A DNA stretch of 64,000 bases from Trema orientale (lineage: Eukaryota > Streptophyta > Magnoliopsida > Rosales > Cannabaceae), in contig JXTC01000083.1 of assembly GCA_002914845.1 (NCBI GenBank), forward strand, positions 661,475 through 725,474, written 5' to 3'. This document shows, piece after piece, positions 60,415-64,000 of the stretch. The position numbers and the translations under genes are program-made. Numbering within the stretch: the first letter of the stretch is position 1; every line of letters begins with the position of its first letter. Under the pieces are notes generated by a model. That model did no database searches and was not told the DNA's origin. It was given only the letters and a program-made list of their open reading frames with translations.

Positions 60415-62444
60415 ATGGCGTTAGATAGTCCTGTAGAGGTAGACCATATTTCATCTAGCCCTAGCGAGTCTGCCTCTGGGGACTCGGAATTTTTAGTACT
60501 GAATGAAAAAAGAATCCGTAAGGCTCATATTCATGATGAATCTCGATCTAATCCTAGAAATACTCCAGCTGAACCTTCAAGTCTGGATGACACATCTAGG
60601 TTGAACCCAAACAAAAATCCTCCCTCTAAGTTATCAGCTCGAGACTTAGAAAATTTTAGGCGCCTTTATGACATTCCTCCAGAAGTGAAAATTCACCTAC
60701 CAAACTCCGACGATAGAGCGGATTCTAACATTAAAGGATGGACGTGCTTTTATGAGGTCATCCTGAAAATTGGATTCCGGTTCCCCTTACCTAGGTTAGC
60801 CCGAGAGGTATTACTCCATTTCAACTTAACTCCAGCACAACTCATACCTAATGCTTGGAGGCTTTTAATGTCTTTAGTGTTGCTATCCGAAATAGAGGCA
60901 GTCCCTTTCCATCTAGATGAGTTCCTTAGTTGCTATTGGATAAAAGAGAACCATGATGACCGAGGTAGATACACATTTACTTTCCGAAAGGATCGACAAC
61001 TCGTTGAAGATTACTCACCATGCGACAAAGGTTGGAAAAATCGATACTTCTTTGTATCGGAAGAGTATGAATTTGATCCGAATTAAACATTACAAAGTCG
61101 AGTCCGCACCTCATGGGGTTGCCCCGGTAAATTCTTTTTTCCGAGTTTTGTTTACTTGATAGAATGACTAGCTAATTCTTAATACTATTCTTTTAGTACA
61201 GGTCCTTACTCGAATAATATTCCCTCAGCTAACCCGATTGTGCTTGATCGAATTGATGCTATTAAATCCGCCTCTATTAGAAGCATAAAAGACCTGTTAT
61301 CTGAAGAAAAGCTATCAAAATCTAGCATCTGGAGTTGGGTTCCAAATATCCCTAAAGGTATTCCTTTTGAACTTCCCTCTTACTTTACATGGTCACATGT
61401 TATCCGATGCGCACTCTACAAAATCAATGGTCCCCTATTAATGCTAACTCCTCTCACTGAGTCTGAGCAAAAACTTGCAGAAGACAACATTATGAAGCGT
61501 GTTCCTCTTAAGCTCTCTGCCGACCCAGAAGAGGCCAAGGCACGTCGTTTAGCTAGGCGAGCGGGAAAGAAACGTTCTAGTAAAGATACTGAAACAACAC
61601 CAACTCCATCCAATGAGGATACGTTGACATCCAATGCTGAGTCTTCCTTTTAACGGCTGACTGAAATAGAGCTAGAGCATTCCAAGAGGCAGAAAACTTT
61701 TGACAATATCACCTTTGAGATTCCAGCAAACTCTTCTCTTGTATCAGATGACTCTATTGTTGACCATATTAGTTATAGGCTTATGCTTCCCAGAGACAAG
61801 AAAATTATGCAAGAAAAAGGACTGTCCTCTTTAATTGCTGAATCAAAGAGAGAATCTCTCAAGGTATGCCCCCCAAATACCTTCATGCTTCATACATTAT
61901 TTTTTGTTCTACCTACTCTTATTCTTCCTTGCTCTAATTTGTGCAGATTAACTAAAGGATTAGCTTCTTTGAATTGATGCTAAAAGAAGCGGCTGAAAAA
62001 CTTGAGTCCAGAAAAGCCTTGACTCAAAAGCTTAAGTCGTCCAATGAAGAGCTGTCTCGAAAAATTAAAAGTCTTGAAGATGAAGCCAAGCTGGCTAATG
62101 CAAAAATCCTCCAGCTAGAAGAGAATATGTCCAAAAGGGATGCCATCATTCAAACACTCGAGGAAGATAAAAAGAGGCTGGATGAAGTCGTTGACAGTCT
62201 TAAAGAGGAAGCTGAAGATGCATATGATGAAGGCATGTTGAAATCTCGCTACCTTTTGTACAAAGCTTACAAAGAGGGCAAGGATTCTGAGTGGGATATT
62301 GACAAGGTGATTCAAGAGTACAAAGAAATGGAAATGGCAGATATAACCAAGAAGGCTCCAACTGAACTTGAGCCAACAAAAAGTTCTCCGACTGAAATCG
62401 AGCCAACCACTGATGGTCTAGCTGACTCTACTCACGTTGTTTAG
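60415..62444 (+). pseudogene. Broken extra ORF of the Tat element (Transposase_28 type)
   Basis: The first part (60415-61086) contains PPEVKIHLPNSDDRADSN, then GWTCFYEVILKIGFRFPLP and LTPAQLIPNAWRLLMSLV, the pattern of Pfam Transposase_28 (putative gypsy-type transposon protein), an extra ORF carried by Tat-lineage elements. The function of that ORF is unknown. The second part (about 61201-61863) and the third (61977-62444) follow after intron-like gaps (donor CCCCG/GTAAAT with acceptor TAG near 61201; donor CTCAAG/GTATGC with acceptor GTGCAG near 61946). The third part is a long coiled coil (KLKSSNEELSRKIKSLEDEA and on). In-frame stops at 61084-61086 (TAA) and 61651-61653 (TAA), and another at the third acceptor, show that it is decayed. 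It lies antisense to the pol fragment. Confidence 0.75.
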
Positions 62445-62944
62445 AGTATCTTCCAAATATGTCCAACATAATTATATTGTCTTTTGTTATTTTTCCTTTT
62501 TGAATGAACAATTAAGTTAAAAACTAGATGCAGAAGTACCTTTTGTTGTTAAGATCATGGTATCCTCTTCTCCCCCCTTAGTCCAAGCTGATTACAATTG
62601 GGTTGGACTAAAGGACCTTTGTAACTTGCATATTATATGCTTACTCGGAAATAAAATATCAGTTTCACTTAAACTATCATAGCATTTTACTCTAAATAGA
62701 TCAACATTCACGACAAATTGTGCAACTAAATTTAAACATAACAACTTCTTCTAACTATATATAAGAAACTTGGTAAAAGGAAGAACACACATTTAACTAA
62801 GCATGAGTAATGTAGTCAAGTAGTCAAATAAGTAGAAGCAATCATTAAGCAGAAATTGGCTCACCAGAATAGGACCACATTATACCAAGTGTGGAACGTT
62901 CGGGAGGACTCTACACCTAGCCAAATCGTGTTTGACTAGGGGCA
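62445..62944. other. Retrotransposon spacer
   Basis: Non-coding element DNA between the extra ORF and the tandem array. No feature is recognised. Confidence 0.4.
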
Positions 62945-63345
62945 TATGGCTCTCAAGACACGTATGTCCGAAAGGATCGGCTCGACGGAGAACATAGCGT
63001 CCGGAATTCTTCATCGGATAGTAGCCAGTCCACCCGCAAGGACTTCCGCGCCCTTCTAGCGCTTGGTTAGTTGGGGACATAGCTTTCTAGGGCACGTATG
63101 CCCGAAAGGATCGGCTCGCTAGATGAGTCAAGCGTCCGGTATTCTTCGTCAGAATTAGCTAACTCACTAGCAAGGAATCTGCACCCTGCCACAAATATAG
63201 TGAGGCGGTATATGGCTCTCAGGACACGTATGTCCGAGAGGATCGGCTCGTGGATGGACCAAGTGTCAGGAATTCTCCATCGGAATAAACTAATGCACCC
63301 ATAAGGAAGACTACACCTTACCAGGCTTGGTAAAAAGGGTTTAAT
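62945..63345. repeat. ~133-bp tandem repeats (3 units) in the retrotransposon
   Basis: The core CGTATGTCCGAAAGGATCGG recurs at 62961, 63095 and 63227 with few changes (CGTATGCCCGAAAGGATC in the second, CGTATGTCCGAGAGGATC in the third), so the period is 132-134 bp. Between cores lie AATTCTTCATCGGA / ATTCTTCGTCAGA / AATTCTCCATCGGA and CACCC...AAGGA stretches at the same spacing. Less AT-rich than the surroundings. Confidence 0.85.
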
Positions 63346-63574
63346 ATGAATCGGCTCAAACAAGCACATAAAATTTTGGTTGAGTCACATCATATTCAAT
63401 CAAACATTCTCTTTTTTTTTTCTTTTTCTATCTATCATTAGTAAGTTTGAGTGGATACCTGGTTGCGAAAATGATTCCAAATTTCTTTACCTGTTCAACC
63501 ATGTTCACCTTCCTGTAATCACACTTGAAAAGAAAGGTCATTAGTTCATGACAAAATGAATTTTTCTTTTAAAT
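63346..63574. other. Retrotransposon spacer before the gap
   Basis: Element DNA with a T-rich run at about 63411-63428. No reading frame is recognised. Confidence 0.35.
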
Positions 63575-63855
63575 NNNNNNNNNNNNNNNNNNNNNNNNNN
63601 NNNNNNNNNNNNNNNNNNNNNNNNNNNNNNNNNNNNNNNNNNNNNNNNNNNNNNNNNNNNNNNNNNNNNNNNNNNNNNNNNNNNNNNNNNNNNNNNNNNN
63701 NNNNNNNNNNNNNNNNNNNNNNNNNNNNNNNNNNNNNNNNNNNNNNNNNNNNNNNNNNNNNNNNNNNNNNNNNNNNNNNNNNNNNNNNNNNNNNNNNNNN
63801 NNNNNNNNNNNNNNNNNNNNNNNNNNNNNNNNNNNNNNNNNNNNNNNNNNNNNNN
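63575..63855. other. Assembly gap (281 N)
   Basis: A run of Ns. It falls between the integrase fragment and the tandem array of the repeat element, so an unresolved repeat is the likely cause. Confidence 0.99.
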
Positions 63856-64000
63856 GTAGAAAAATTCAAGTAAATCTTCCAGCGCTTGCAGAATGACTGA
63901 AATTTACCAGCTGAAAATTGAGGTCCGTTATCTGTCACAATCTCCTTGGGTACTCCGAATCGCAAATAACATGTTTCCAGATAAAATTTTCTACGTCACT
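63856..64000 (-). pseudogene. Ty3/gypsy integrase core fragment, frameshifted
   Basis: On the minus strand RFGVPKEIVTDNGPQFSAGK is the integrase catalytic-core signature around the second catalytic Asp (TDNGPQF). Just upstream, VENFIWKHVIC is the expected preceding sequence, but it lies in another frame. The TGCGATTCGG junction lacks one base relative to C-R-F-G, so the frame is broken. It runs off the window on one side and into Ns on the other. Lineage is Tat-like by this wording and by the neighbouring extra ORF. Confidence 0.8.

Noticed and set aside
61416-61634. Minus-strand frame within the extra ORF region
   Set aside because: The plus strand carries the family-like protein wording; this is its shadow.
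62945-63345. Regular repeats that could suggest a CRISPR array
   Set aside because: Units are 133 bp, without short repeat-spacer structure, in a plant nuclear retrotransposon.
63546-63965. Continuous reading frames across the N run
   Set aside because: Frames through unknown bases carry no information. Only the part right of the gap is called.

Overview
The window is nuclear DNA of a flowering plant, almost certainly a eudicot and probably a rosid. It has AT-rich intergenic DNA full of A/T tracts, compact genes with short GT-AG introns, a eukaryotic tRNA gene, many short inverted-repeat elements, a tRNA-derived SINE and a degraded Ty3/gypsy retrotransposon. No species can be named from sequence alone.

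Layout, left to right: (1) 2.5-5.2 kb, minus strand, a receptor-like cytoplasmic kinase of the PBL21/PBL22 type in 5 exons. (2) 5.2-13.2 kb, gene-free but rich in repeats: a 226-bp inverted repeat, a SINE with target-site duplication, and three copies of a ~250-bp MITE family. (3) 13.2-15.1 kb, plus strand, an intronless GT92 glycosyltransferase. (4) a tRNA-Ala(AGC) at 17.0 kb. (5) 17.4-21.8 kb, minus strand, a bromodomain protein in 9 exons. (6) 27.1-28.6 kb, plus strand, a TANGO2/NRDE protein in 4 exons. (7) 29.0-30.1 kb, minus strand, a Myb/SANT-like protein in 2 exons. (8) 38.7-40.0 kb, plus strand, an HMGB protein in 7 exons. (9) 42.3-43.1 kb, plus strand, a WOX13-clade homeobox gene. (10) 44.6-56.3 kb, minus strand, a FANCJ/RAD3-type helicase modelled here as 28 exons. 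(11) 58.8-64.0 kb, a Tat-lineage Ty3/gypsy element on the minus strand: 3' LTR, polypurine tract, broken antisense extra ORF, tandem repeats, assembly gap, integrase fragment.

The PBL - bromodomain - TANGO2 - HMGB - WOX - FANCJ order matches, from memory, Arabidopsis chromosome 1 around At1g20650-At1g20720. The single-copy genes are therefore an old syntenic block and the repeats are later insertions. The genes do not form one pathway; several act in chromatin or DNA repair (bromodomain protein, HMGB, FANCJ).

The most interesting structures are: a 2.2-kb long-TIR element inside FANCJ intron 10 carrying a ribosomal protein L19 fragment; a hAT-like element nested in one of two copies of a TIR repeat, the other copy giving the empty site; the Tat element with its antisense ORF and 133-bp tandem array; a 174-bp in-frame tandem duplication in the bromodomain gene; a GC-AG intron in FANCJ; and a probable frameshift that removed the WOX C-terminus. 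I did not find a wholly new biological system.
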